Shown: one piece after another, positions 43,562 through 54,456 of the stretch
Layout of the letters: every line of letters starts with the position of its first letter
How positions within the stretch are numbered: the first letter of the stretch is position 1
From: Anodontia alba
Taxonomy: Eukaryota; Mollusca; Bivalvia; Lucinida; Lucinidae
NCBI GenBank assembly: GCA_964016985.1
Contig: OZ024823.1
Span: 27,025,095-27,089,094 of the forward strand
Direction of reading: 5' to 3'
DNA: 64,000 bases
Translations under genes and position numbers: made by a program
Notes under the pieces: model-generated
Seen by the model: the letters and a program-made list of their open reading frames with translations, nothing else
Databases searched by the model: none
What the model was told of the DNA's origin: nothing

Positions 43562-43979
43562 ATCTGGAAAATATATAAAATATATTTTAGCAGTGGCTAT
43601 ATGACAGAGATAAGTGTAGAACTTAACCAACTAACAGCTAGATCATGAATGCAGTGAGTCATGCCATCTTTATACAACATATTACACATAAAACAGTACT
43701 AACAAGAAATATTAATGAAGATGGTACGGATTTATGAATGAATGCTAAAACACCCGACGTTCTTGCAGTTTCATGTACAATTCATAATTTCAGTATTTCT
43801 AAAATAGCAAAATATCAAAATGTGACAAAAGCTAAATATCAGCTAATGAAGAATACATTATGACTTACATACCTGGAAAATATATATAAAATATATTTTA
43901 GCAGTGGCTAATTGACAGAGATAAGTGTAGAACTTAACCAACTAACAGCTAGATCATGAATGCAGTGAGCCATGCAAAT
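43562..43979 (+). repeat. Direct repeat pair, ~108 bp, 309 bp apart
   Basis: 43562-43670 and 43871-43979 share CTGGAAAATATATA through GCTAGATCATGAATGCAGTG with only a few differences. Either a segmental duplication or a pair of short terminal repeats; the middle encodes nothing recognisable. Confidence 0.8.
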
Positions 43980-44581
43980 AATCATGCGTATTAGTGTAGT
44001 GACATGCCCTTAAGACATGCATGCAAATATGGGATGACTTTACTAACCAGGTACCGTTATTTCAAAGGACTGAGCGGGGAAGGAAGAAAATAACACACTG
44101 TGCATCCATGAGCAACCAGTGAAGAATACTATCGGGGGAAACAAAACGAAATATAGCAAAACAAAGTCAAGCGTTTTGGTTTTATTTCCTACAATATTTC
44201 ATCCCTGTGACATAAAGATAAAGACGAGTTAGAGTTTGGGATAAAAAACTGCATAATTTTGAAGCAATTTGCCCGAAAAGGGGGTGCGTTTGCACCCCAC
44301 GAACCCCCTTCCTCTGCCGTACGGACCTGCTTCACTTGTATTTTGGTGTGTGTTTGCTTCCAAAGGACCCCTTCTTGTAGAATTAATTCTCCACCATCAC
44401 AAGTCAGAAGTCAAACACTTCATTCCTTCTTTTGCGTTAATCTGTAAACCACACGGTCGAATCGACACACATAATTTTGTATACTGGTCATGAGATGTTC
44501 ACTTCTCGTGAGCACGATCTAATCATCAAAGTTTGCGGAGATATCCAGGACGAGCCACAATCACAGAACATAGCCTACCAA
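43980..44581. other. Intergenic gap, nothing recognised
   Basis: A GGGGGTGCGTTTGCACCCC hairpin at 44279-44299 is the only notable structure. Confidence 0.4.
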
Positions 44582-44689
44582 CCCAGCGGGCACATGACGT
44601 TAATACAACGTCGCCTCAACGTCGATGCAACGTCATGACGTTGCATCGACGTTGAGCCGACGTTATATAAACGTCATGTGCCCGCTGGG
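44582..44689. mobile_element. Family J palindrome (CCAGCGGGCACATGACGTT)
   Basis: CCAGCGGGCACATGACGTTA ... AACGTCATGTGCCCGCTGG, 108 bp, with an interior of AACGTC/GACGTT words about every 11-12 bp meeting at CGTCATGACG (about 44632). Confidence 0.8.
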
Positions 44690-45031
44690 AATGATACCAA
44701 GAGGAAGAGCAAATACACCATGACAGAGAGTACACAAGCCACAAAGGAAAGAAAAGTAAAGAAACTAGCTCCTCTTCCCCAACAAGATGGTCACAATGAT
44801 AGACAGGATCCACTAAACACAACAATCAGACAACGAACAGGTCAAAACACGAAAAGCAGCGAACAACCAAAAGACCGCACAAAGAACAAACATCACCAGG
44901 ATCACCAGTTCATTTCTCTGACACGTTCAGACGTTTCAAGGCCTGTTTGTACGCATTAAAATAGATCGGTTTCGAATCGGTTCATCGAACAGTCCATTTG
45001 TTGAATTAATTTCATTGGGAACTGAAACTGG
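44690..45031. other. Unassigned open frame region
   Basis: A frame at 44678-44959 (+) encodes about 90 residues rich in Lys, Gln and Thr. It overlaps the palindrome and shows no domain; probably not a gene. Confidence 0.3.
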
Positions 45032-45180
45032 GCTGCGTTCAGAGGTACAAGTTACACGCGAGGGTTTTTGCCCTGGACCTCTGCTCCCAATCACGTGCTC
45101 CTAGTGGCGCTCGTCATTAAGTACAGGGGTCCAGGCTAATCATGCGATATCACTTTGCACTTCTGAACGCAGTCCTGGTT
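45032..45180. repeat. Inverted repeat on GGGCTGCGTTCAGA
   Basis: GGGCTGCGTTCAGAGGTACA pairs with GCACTTCTGAACGCAGTCC. A second inner pair is CCTGGACCTCTG / CAGGGGTCCAGG. A related word occurs at 46208. Confidence 0.55.
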
Positions 45181-45885
45181 TGATTTATTTGTCAACTTTA
45201 AACAGGTTTATCAAACTTACAAATCACCTTCCACGGACGTTTGTTTAGACTGATATGTCTAAATTCACAATTTTTAACATGATTAAATGGCGGGACAGAG
45301 TTTTGCACTCTAAAATACATTATCCTAAATATATAACAAATCAAAATGCTTTTGTTTATTATTTGTATTTTTTTTTCTTTTAAAGCTTTGGTGGAGATTC
45401 CCAGATTAATTACTTCTTAGGCTTTTTAAGCCATAACTAGAATAGTCGTTTCTTTTGAAATGTTTTTTTTTTGTCACAGAACAGTACATCCGCAGAAAGG
45501 CATTCTAGCTGTGGCGAAATCAAACACAATTTTGTGACTTATGGCGTCAATGAAACGATGTTGCAACGCCTCCGTGTGTTTATTCGGAGTGACGCTGTCA
45601 AACTGTTGTATGTTTGTTAGATATATATGCGATGAAATTAACTTCTACCCAAGAACCATGAAGCGTTCTGACAACGTCTCTGTGACTTAACTAAAATGTT
45701 GTGACATTGCTGAAACGTTGAAACGATACTCTACTAATTGAATACTACTGATCACAGTATAGGGAAACTCTGAATCGATTTCAAGCCCGACTGACTATTA
45801 CATATTAAATCCATTAAAACGTTCACTCTCGTCTATTGTGTTAGTTTGTAGTAGTGATAGGAATAGGATACCTATCACTACTACA
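45181..45885. other. Intergenic gap, nothing recognised
   Basis: AT-rich, apart from a short palindrome AGTAGTGATAGG / CCTATCACTACT at 45852-45885. Confidence 0.4.
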
Positions 45886-46118
45886 AGTTAAAGGGAATTA
45901 ATACACTTCCAGAGGAGTGAACTGCCAGCATTGTTTCTATCCCCTTCTGAAAATGGGCCTACTCTACTGGGAGTGAATTAGCTCCCAGAGGGAGTAAATT
46001 CTTTCCTTATTGTGTAGATGGGAATCGGATTGTAGTAAAGTAAATAGCAAGTCATAAAAGTCGTCTCCCTTGGAAGAAATGGCGAAAAATCTACCAAGTA
46101 TATCCAGCCTCTTTAAAC
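45886..46118. mobile_element. Family H MITE
   Basis: GTTAAAGGGAATTAATACAC left, inner CTCCCAGAGGGAGTAAAT, right GTCGTCTCCCTTGGAAGAAA, AAATCTACCAAGTATATCCA. Confidence 0.55.
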
Positions 46119-46355
46119 TTATCAAAATAACATGCTAATTGTTGTTGTTGCTATGACAGTCATAAAAGTCACATTCCAACAATTGGTAAAGAACTGTACA
46201 ACTTTTGGAAAACGTTCTGGGCTGCGTTCAGTAAAACGAGACTTCACGGTCACTCGCAAACAAAGGCAAACTTTCCGTTCAGGTGTGACAGTTTTCTGCG
46301 GAGGGAAGCGAATATTCCGCAAACTATTGTCAGTCTGTCTTTTGGCACAACTAAG

Positions 46356-46511
46356 ATGGCGGCCAGTGCGAATAAAATACTTGTATGCCTGTTCGTAACA
46401 AAAAAGTATGGAAATGTTTACTGGTTTGATATTTTAAATTCAATTCTTTATGAAAATGATAACTTCACGACCCGCAGAAAAGTCGACCAGTTCGACCGAT
46501 TGAAAGATTGA
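46356..46511 (+). CDS. Short open frame with strong Kozak start, unassigned
   Basis: AAGATGGCGGCCAGTGCG combines a good Kozak start with a YY1-type AAGATGGCGGC motif, common at animal first exons. The frame encodes 51 residues starting MAASANKILVCLFV (a weakly hydrophobic N-terminus) and stops at TGA 46509-46511. No domain recognised. It could be a first coding exon of a gene not otherwise visible, or chance. Confidence 0.2.
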   Translation: MAASANKILVCLFVTKKYGNVYWFDILNSILYENDNFTTRRKVDQFDRLKD

Positions 46512-46535
46512 CTTTCAAAAAGTACTCTATAATCA

Positions 46536-46745
46536 CCTTGTGGGTCCATCTGTCTGTCCGTGGTAGGTTAGCGAAAATGACCATGGCGCTTATACTGTGG
46601 GGAATATTTTGATATGAAAATGACCATAACCCTTGAACCGTGTGGAATATTTTAATATTCTTTCACGTACCAATTAATACCGACAAAATCTAGTCAATGG
46701 ACTTGCCAAATGTTTGATTTATCGACCAAGGCTGATCCGAGGCAA
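46536..46745. repeat. Second copy of the 6510-7330 interspersed repeat
   Basis: GCGAAAATGACCATGGCGCT, TTAATACCGACAAAATCTAG and ATGGACTTGCCAAATGT match that region; this copy lacks the family L insertion. Confidence 0.55.
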
Positions 46746-47460
46746 AAAAAAAAAAAACAGTTCTATGATAAAAGTTTATCATTTTTTCGCAACTTTCAAA
46801 TGCTTTGTCCTGCCGGTCAGCATGACAGCATGTCAGCGATTTTATACTTAAATTACATGTCATATAAATTTATAAATTTTGTCGTGTTCCTTTGCGGAGA
46901 GTTGATTATTTATATAATTTACTCGATATAATATCAAGTCTCATCAACGAGAGTAACAGCTACTCTCTAATTTGATAATTTGAAGTCGCATAAGACAGGT
47001 TTTACAAGAACCGTTCAGAAGATGCAAAATAATTTTGGAAAGAAACAATTACATTAGTCATGGGCAGTATAGACAGAGGCGAGCATCTTTAAATATTATC
47101 ACGAGTGTTTCCTTCAATGTATTTGACCCACTTGACCTGCAGAATTGGTGAAACACGAGACATATTGGCGAGATGCTGGATGAACTGCCATGGCCAAACA
47201 CTGGAAAATATAAATATGGAGATACTTGCTCATTGATATTGACAAAACTACGGCATTGCATGATCAATAGCCTGCAAGGTACTTGCCCTACAAGCATGCC
47301 CAAAGGTACTGTTTTCCTTCGATCATTCCTTTTTGGAACGTTTTGTTTCCTGTTGTGGTTTCTGTAGACACTACAGAGTCGCTGTTAAACTTATTTAATT
47401 TCCCCTATCAAAAATGTGTATCTTTAAAGCCACTCTGTTTGCTGCTGGTAAATAGATTTA
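46746..47460. other. Gap before the LTR-retrotransposon remnant
   Basis: No confident feature. Part of 47160-47460 may be badly decayed upstream polyprotein, but I cannot align it to a motif. Confidence 0.3.
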
Positions 47461-48060
47461 ATGACCTATCTGGTGCATGAGTTGGACATTACACAATATA
47501 AGTCGTCACTTTACCATCTTGAAAGTCAAGATGCCCTGAAAAGATTTCATCAGACACTGAAAAATATGATCAGATCATACTGCTTTCACACTGAAAACGA
47601 GTGGGATCAAGGCATTCATTTGCTGAAATTTGCCGTTAGAGAATGTGTGGAAGAATCTCTTGGTTTCAGCCTATTTTGTTTGAGCTAGTATTTGGCCACA
47701 CTGTACGCGGACCTTTGAAACTTTTAAAAGAGAAATTTCTCTCAAATGATGACAGTTCTCTGAACTTACTCAGTACGTATCAGATTTTAAAAACCGACTG
47801 TTGAAAGCTTGTGAGGCTGCTCGGACCAATCTCCAGTCAGCACAGAAAAATGAAACTTTGGTATGATGAAAATGTCAAGGAAAGAAGCCTGGAGACAAGG
47901 ACTTGCTCTTTTGCCTATTCCTTGAAAACCATTGCAAGCCAGATATTACGGCCCTTACACAGTAGATAAAATGGTTAGTGATATAAATTACATTGTTAAC
48001 ATTCCTGGGATACGTAAACAAAAACAGTTATGCCATGTTAACACATAAAAACCACAATAC
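47461..48060 (+). pseudogene. Ty3/mdg4-type integrase C-terminal part (Gmr1-like element)
   Basis: The first frame (47461-47686) has ALKRFHQTLKNMIRSYCFHT and LKFAVRECVEESLGFS, the end of an integrase catalytic core. After a frameshift the next frame gives FELVFGHTVRGPLKLLKEKF (about 47670-47740), and near 48000 IPGIRKQKQLCHVNT, the end of the integrase C-terminal region. Several stops and shifts, so it is dead. The integrase N-terminus is not visible. Confidence 0.85.
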
Positions 48061-48179
48061 ATAGATAGGGATAACTCTTGTGTTAGACCAATAAGTGTTG
48101 TTAGTTCAGTCTCTCAGGAACAAAGTGAAAAAGGACTGAAGACATGAGCTTAATCAAATCCTGCTTCATCAAAACTCCA

Positions 48180-48835
48180 GAATTCTGATATTCTAAAGGA
48201 TCTCAACGAGAAACTTTCACACCTAGCTCCAGTCCAAAGAAATGAACTGAAACAGTTAATTCATGATTATAAGCACATATTTCCAAACATTCCTACAATG
48301 ACTGACAAACTCTATCACCATGTGGATGTTGAGGATTCACCACCTGTTTGTAACAACATCCATATAGAATCAACCCTACAAAACAAAAATATCTTAGAGA
48401 AGAAATTTAGTATTTGCTGGACAATGATTTCATTGAACCAAGCCAAAGTGAATGAAGTTCTCCTTGCATTCTAGTACCAAAACCTGATGGGACATATCGG
48501 CTGTGCACCGATTACAGAAAGGTCAATACTTTGAGTGAAACATACTGTTTCCCCACCCAAAACATAGATGACTGTATTGACAGTATTAGAAACACAAAAA
48601 ATATAACTTAATTTGATCTTCTGAAAGGATTTTGGAAACTTCTTCTCACAGAAAGAGCCAATGAGATCTCAGCAAGGACCTATCGGCTGCGCACCGATTA
48701 CAGAAAGGTCAATACATTGTACTTTGAGTAAAACATACTGTTTTCCCATCAAAGCATATATGACTGTATTGACAGTATGGGAAATACAAAATATATACCT
48801 TAATTTGATCTTCTGAAAAGGTTTTTAGAACTCCA
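48180..48835 (+). pseudogene. Reverse transcriptase N-terminal part of the same retroelement, partly duplicated
   Basis: LSHLAPVQRNELKQLIHDYK begins the pre-RT region (48206 on), followed by LVPKPDGTYRLCTDYRKVNT and NIDDCIDSI. The block from TATCGGCTG(C/T)GCACCGATTA to TTTGATCTTCTGAAA is present twice (48497-48658 and 48680-48829), a local duplication. It contains stops. Lies downstream of the integrase. Confidence 0.85.
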
Positions 48836-48859
48836 ATTAAATAGAGCAAATTCTTCCGA

Positions 48860-50550
48860 TACCGAGGCACCTTTTTTGGATTTGAATCTATGTATATCTA
48901 ATGGTATAGTTTCCACCAAAATTTATGATAAACGGGACGACTTTGATTTTGATATAGTCAATTTCCCTTTTCTGGATGGCGATGTCCCCCGGCGTACCTC
49001 ATATGGGGTATACATATCTCAACTTATAAGATTCGCCAGAGCTTCTTTAAATCTTAATGAATTTAACTACCGTAATAAAACCCTTACTGCCAAACTTCTT
49101 AGGCAGGGCTATTGCTATTTTAAACTTCGTAAGGCGTTTTCGAAGTTTTATCGCAGACACAGTGCCTAGTTAGAAAAATATAGCGTCAGTCTGAAAACAC
49201 TTCTGCAACAAGGTATATCGGAACCCGAATTTTACGGTGACTTAGTGTACAAAAATTGTAGGTAAATCTAACTTTTCGGAGCAATTCAGAAAACTTATTA
49301 ACCGTTATAAAAGAATTGGCTATAGCCTGGATATTATGCGGCAGACTGCATGCCTAGTTGTCAACCCAATCATTGTTGATGGCTATGCTTCACTCTTTAA
49401 TTGCACGACGGCGGTTCGGACCTCAGACTCAATGACGGCCTCTTCGTAAAACTTTAACCAGTGGGTTGGGGCTTGACGATATGTCTTTGGCTTGGCCCGC
49501 CGTGGTTCAACTATTGGTTTTCATTTGCTCTGGCATACAGTAGAATTAGCCAGGAGTACTCGTCTTTGTTTATTATAGTGATTAATTTGATTTTTATGTT
49601 TTCGCTTTGATGCATTGACTGAGTTGGGAGCCTTTATGCGAACCGAATTTTTATGTATTTCTGTATTAAGAGTAGCATCGGGACCCAGGGTGAAGTTACC
49701 TAGCTCATACTCAATATGCCCTGCATTGAGTATAAATTGGACCGGGAAAGGCTTGGTCATAGACAGCAGAAAAAGCATGCATGGACGAGACTGTACAAAT
49801 GCGAGCATTAACACACATCATGGCCCAATAAAACTGTAATACTACACAAAGGATTATAAAGCTCCAGAACACCACCACAAACATTTGAATTGTTGTGTTC
49901 AGGTCATATATGTATAGGACAACTAGATGCAATTCACACAGTGGTTGTGTTTCACAGAACTGCCTATTTCAGAGCAGATAACTCTTTCTTGGTTCTTTTT
50001 GTATTTTCTACCATCTTGTTGTGGTTCAACTATTGGTTTTCATTTACTACGGCATACAGTAGAATTAGCCATGAGTACTCGTCTTTGTTTATTATAGTGA
50101 TTAATTTGATTTTTATGGTTTCGCTTTGATGCATTGACTGAGTTGGGGGCCTTTATGCGAACCGAATTTTTTATGTATTTCTGTATTAAGAGTAGCATCG
50201 GGACCCAGGATGAAGTTAGCTAGCTGTAAAAGTGCTTTAAACCCTCCGGTGGTTTGCTCTACCGACCGTTCTAAGGCGGTGGTCCTGGTGTTAGTCTTAC
50301 TCTTTGTTGCTTTTTAGTTTATTCTACGAGGCGATTTGTTGTATGTCTTTCCGTGTGTCATTTTGTTCTTGTGTTTTTCAGTCCTTTTAGTATTGCGATT
50401 ACCTTGCTTGATGAAGAGAGAGCTAATCTTAGTGCTTTTCGTACGTTCGGTTTGTGCTTGTTTAGATTTGTCGGTTTCCTCTTCCTCTTGGGGTCTGGGA
50501 AGGGCTGTGGTTTGTGATTGTGGCACTCCCTGGACTTTTCTCTTACCTTT
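48860..50550 (+). mobile_element. Reverse-transcriptase element tail (Penelope-like type?) inserted in the LTR element
   Basis: 48870-49166 encodes LDLNLCISNGIVSTKIYDKR, then FPFLDGDVPRRTSYGVYISQ and KLLRQGYCYFKLRKAFSKFY. The following sequence continues with frameshifts (LKTLLQQGISEPEFYGDLVY; RYKRIGYSLDIMRQTACLVV) to about 49400. This is a familiar C-terminal segment of a reverse-transcriptase family widespread in molluscs and cnidarians; I lean to Penelope-like but am not sure. It is followed by family P sequence, including a direct repeat of about 200 bp (49503-49703 and 50021-50224). Confidence 0.65.
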
Positions 50551-50554
50551 TTTG

Positions 50555-51485
50555 GCAAATTCTTCTCACAGAAAGAGCCAAGGAGAGCTCAGCATTTGTT
50601 ACTACTGATGGATTATATCAATATAAAGTAATGCTATTTGGAATGAAAAATCCTCTAGCATCCTTTCAATGCATAATTAATTCCATAACAGAGGGATTAG
50701 AGCATTGTGAGGCTTACATCGATGATGCCATCATATACAACGATGTGTAGAATCACCATCTAGAGATTGTCAAAGCAGACTAAGTGAAGCAAAACTGAAA
50801 ATAAATCTTGCTAAAAGTGAATTCTGTCGTGCAAATTTAACATTTCTATGATATGTTTTGGGTCAAGATCAGGTTAAGCCTGTAGAATCTTATGTTGAAG
50901 CTATCTCAGATTTTCCAGTGCCAATATGCGAAAGACAACTAAAGCGATTTTTTGGAATGGCTAGTTATTACAGAAAATTCTGTAATATTTTTTTCTGTCA
51001 ATGCTGAGCCACTGACTAATTTAGTTAGCAAAAGAATGAAGTTTGTGTGGACCTGTGACTGACAGAATGATAAACTGAAAACAAAACTGACGGGCCGGTT
51101 TTCTTGGCACCAAATGTTGACAAAGACTTTAGGTTAGTCGTAGACGCAAGAAATATTGGTGTAGATGATGTATTGTTACAAGAAGATGACAGTGGTATGG
51201 CTCACCTAGTTTGGTTTTGGAAAAATTAACAAATATCAAAAGAATTGTTCAACAACAGAGAAAGAGTGTTTGTCTCTTGTTCTTGCTGAAGTTCATCTAA
51301 CTTCTTCATCCTCACATTGTTGTTTTCAGTGACCATAATCAACTAACTTTCATCCATAAGATAAATAAACAATAATCAGAGGTTTCTCTGGCGGAGCCTC
51401 TCGTTACAAGAATACAATATTGACATATCAGAGGAAAAGACGATATTATTATTCATGCCCTATCCAGAGCATATCTTGATCTATA
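50555..51485 (+). pseudogene. RT catalytic part and RNase H of the interrupted LTR retrotransposon
   Basis: Resumes with TERAKESSAFVTTDGLYQYK, then VMLFGMKNPLASFQ and the catalytic YIDD box in CEAYIDDAIIYND (to 50747). Frames further on give VLGQDQVKPVESYVEAISDF, RFFGMASYYRKF, then RNase H remnants DHNQLTFIHKI and an ALSR-type end near 51470. Many frameshifts. The last enzyme is RNase H and no integrase follows it. Confidence 0.85.
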
Positions 51486-51929
51486 GTTTCCTATAACTTG
51501 TACCTAAGATAATCTATTTTTGGCGTGTCATAGAACATTTAGAATATGCTTGACTAAAACTAGAAAATAAGTGATACCTCTGGCAATTTTTTTATCTAGA
51601 ATATTCTTTGATAATATATGAGGGGAAAAGAATTTCATTTGGGTAACTTTGTGCACTTTTATTGGAAATTAAATCTATATTGAATTATTTTTACATTTTA
51701 TTCATTCTGGGCTTAAACTCTGAATTCAGAGACTTCACATTGTAGGATCGGAAACTGTCATTGAAAGGATTTGTTTTAGAACTTATTTTGCAAAACTTCT
51801 GAGAGATCTAGTGAACTGTAAATCTTTAAAGATACTATTTACCAAGAGGAAGTGGCTAGCCGCCCGGATCCTCACGCCTATAGCAAGGACAAACTGGAGA
51901 GGCTAGCCGTCCGGAATTAGATCAATATA

Positions 51930-53488
51930 TACTGAAAGGAAAAAGAAACGCAGGGTAGAGTTATTTCCTTCTTATTTTAACCATTTTTTACGGTGTTTAC
52001 TATAGCCATACACTTTTACAGATTGTCCTGTGAATGTGAACCGCGGGTATACGAGTCTTCGGTCGATGTGCTATCTACTCAGTGTGTGAAATCATTCAAC
52101 CGTGCACTACACAGTGCATTGCACGGACAATACGGAAAGCCAAAATTTCGTGCAAAACAAGCATGTTTAAACCTTCAGCACAAGATTTCCTCACACCATT
52201 TGGTACACTTCAACGATACACAACGCTCTTCGATTCTTTTACCGATTTTTCTTTTCATTTTTACGCTACTTTGAACTTTTTTCAATCATGGTACGATTGA
52301 CTGATGTTCAGAGGGGTAGGGCAATTGCGTTGCTGATGCAGGGTCAGAGGTAACAGCAAGTTGCCAATCATTTTGGGGTTAACGTCTCAACAATTGAACG
52401 TCTTTTTAGACAGTTAAGGGAGACAGGGCATTTAGCAGACCGACCGCGGTCTGGGCGTCCACGCGTGACGTCGCGACGTCAAGACAGGACAATCCGTCTG
52501 GCACATTTGCGGAATCGTCATCTCACTGCTACCGAAACTGCCCTTAATACAGTAGGTACGCATAATCGACAAATTTCTCCGAAGACTGTTGGAAGTCGAC
52601 TGCGTGAGATTGGTCTTCGAGCTCGTCGTCCATACGTTGGTCTGCCTCTGACCCAGGCACGTAGGTTGTGTCGTATGGCGTGGTTGACGGCGCATGCGCC
52701 CAGGCTATTTCCGACGAGTCTAGGTTCACTCTCTATCGCGCAGATGGTCGACGTCGTGTGTACCGACGTCGCGTAGAACGCTTTGCCGACGCCTGTGTTG
52801 TCAAACGGGATCGGTTTGGGGGTGGCTCCGTTATGGTCTGGGGAGGCATTGCTCACGGGATTAAATCACAGTTGATTATTGTTGCGGGCAATATGACCGC
52901 AGTAAGGTATAAGGATGAGATCTTGCGTCCTGTTGCAGTCCCGCTTGTGCAACAACGTAATCTTATTCTGCAGCAGGACAATGCCCGACCACATGTTGCC
53001 CGAGTTTGTCAGGATTTCCTGGCAAACAATAACATCGCACCACTAGCATGGCCACCGTACAGTCCAGATTTGACCCCAATAGAGCACATGTGGGATGAGC
53101 TGGACAGAAGGGTTAGGAAGCGCCGAAATCCCCCCGCAACTCTCGCACAACTAAGGAACGCGTTGATCGATGAATGGAATAACATCCCGATGCGAACTGT
53201 CAATGCTTTGGTTAACTCTATCCAAAGGAGAATTAGGGCAGCAACGGCAGCAAGAGGGGGGCACACCCGATATTGATTTTCAGTTTGATTTTGATTTCAA
53301 GATTTTGGGGGTAGCTACCAATGAACTTCAATAACTCAAGACTTGTTGATCACAAACCAATGAAATTTGGAACTTTTGTTCCATACATGTACCGTTTTGT
53401 AATCATAGTAAAATATTTAACAAACTTTTTCAAACTTGAATGAAATTTAGGAATAAAATTTACCCTGCGTTTCTTTTTCCTTTCAGTA
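51930..53488 (+). mobile_element. Tc1-like transposon, full length with TIRs
   Basis: 28-bp perfect terminal inverted repeats (TACTGAAAGGAAAAAGAAAC... from 51930; complement ending at 53488) flanked by TA at 51928-51929 and 53489-53490, the hallmark target duplication of Tc1/mariner. 1,559 bp, one transposase gene. Confidence 0.93.
52288..53276 (+). pseudogene. Tc1-type DD34E transposase, inactivated
   Basis: The start region MVRLTDVQRGRAIALLMQ leads into a helix-turn-helix part (NVSTIERLFRQLRETG) and the GRPR box (DRPRSGRPR). Catalytic residues are visible: D in DESRF, D in QQDNARPHVAR and E in PDLTPIEHMWD, with 34 residues between the last two, hence DD34E. The C-terminus is intact (AARGGHTRY, TGA at 53274). 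Inactivating damage: TAA at 52351-52353 and a deletion with frameshift near 52700, just before DESRF. The strong preservation elsewhere and perfect TIRs suggest a fairly recent insertion. Confidence 0.92.
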
Positions 53489-53490
53489 TA

Positions 53491-54345
53491 CATGTTGTAT
53501 GCATAGGCGAGTGTATATTTGATACAATGCTGCTGTTACAATTTACTTCTTTACCTGTAATGGTGACATAACATCCTGTTTCACACGCGGTTGTGACTTT
53601 AGGGCCATTAGCGTATTTGGTTTATCTTAATGTATGTGCTATGTACTATTCTTATTTTCTAACTGAAGCTGTTAGGTAAGATCCTACTAACTGAAGCGGT
53701 TAGGTAATGTGCGACTTCACTCTTTTTATGGAATGTGAGCAAAACGGAAAGTGGGTCGGTCGTATGTTTAGCCAGCTGACTTAGTAAAACACTTTGCATG
53801 CAATCCAAGTTATCAACGTCTACATTTAATTTGGAGTTCCGCCTGAAACATGAAGAAAACTGTCTTTTGGGCTCAAACGAGCATGCCTATTTATGCCGAT
53901 TCTGAGCAATAGATTGACGACAGCGAAAATTTGATAGACCTGTAACTTTGTCACCTACCGATGCGTTCGCGATATCAGGATTCATTATCATCTATTTTAT
54001 GATACCAGTATTGAATTGCACCAAAATAATAATGACAAGAAAAACACCTAACGGCATTATGGGCGGGATTTTTAAATAACGAAGAAAGTGACAGTTGTCT
54101 CTCTTGCACGTGAAACACGTACTGGTCGTCCTCTTCATCCCTACCAAATATGAAAGCAATCCATAGAAGACTAAAAAGGTAACATATAACTTTGAAAAAA
54201 AAAGGTGAACCAAAAGGTTAACCTGGAACGACACCTGACGCCCGCCCGCCCGGACATCGCTATTTTAAAGGACGGATTTGTTTGAAAAAAAAAAACATCC
54301 AAAAAGTGTCATTATACCAGAACATATACATCGCATGCATGTATC
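53491..54345. other. Interior of the inverted-repeat element, nothing recognised
   Basis: A small direct repeat CTAACTGAAGC(T/G)GTTAGGTAA occurs at 53659 and 53688. No coding signal. Confidence 0.4.
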
Positions 54346-54456
54346 GTTCTGATTCCGGACAGTTAGCCTACCCAGTATGGCTTGGCTAGAAGTCCGGTTC
54401 CGGGCGGCTTGCCTCTGAGTCTAGGCGTCCGGTTCCGGACAGCTAGCCACTTCCTC

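Larger units (their letters stand above)
51846..54456. mobile_element. Inverted-repeat element (GAGGAAGTGGCTAGC ends) hosting a Tc1 copy
   Basis: Left end GAGGAAGTGGCTAGCCGCCC (51846) and right end complement GGACAGCTAGCCACTTCCTC (to 54456). Both arms carry GGCTAGCYGTCCGGA subrepeats (51850-51920; 54350-54450). Target duplication not clear. The middle, apart from the Tc1 element, encodes nothing. Confidence 0.6.

Noticed and set aside
44279..44299. Hairpin GGGGGTGCGTTTGCACCCC as a bacterial-style terminator
   Set aside because: The window is eukaryotic; a GC-rich hairpin here has no such meaning.
44678..44959. Open frame of 93 codons, Lys/Gln/Thr-rich
   Set aside because: Begins inside a palindromic MITE, has no domain, homology or splice context that I can recognise.
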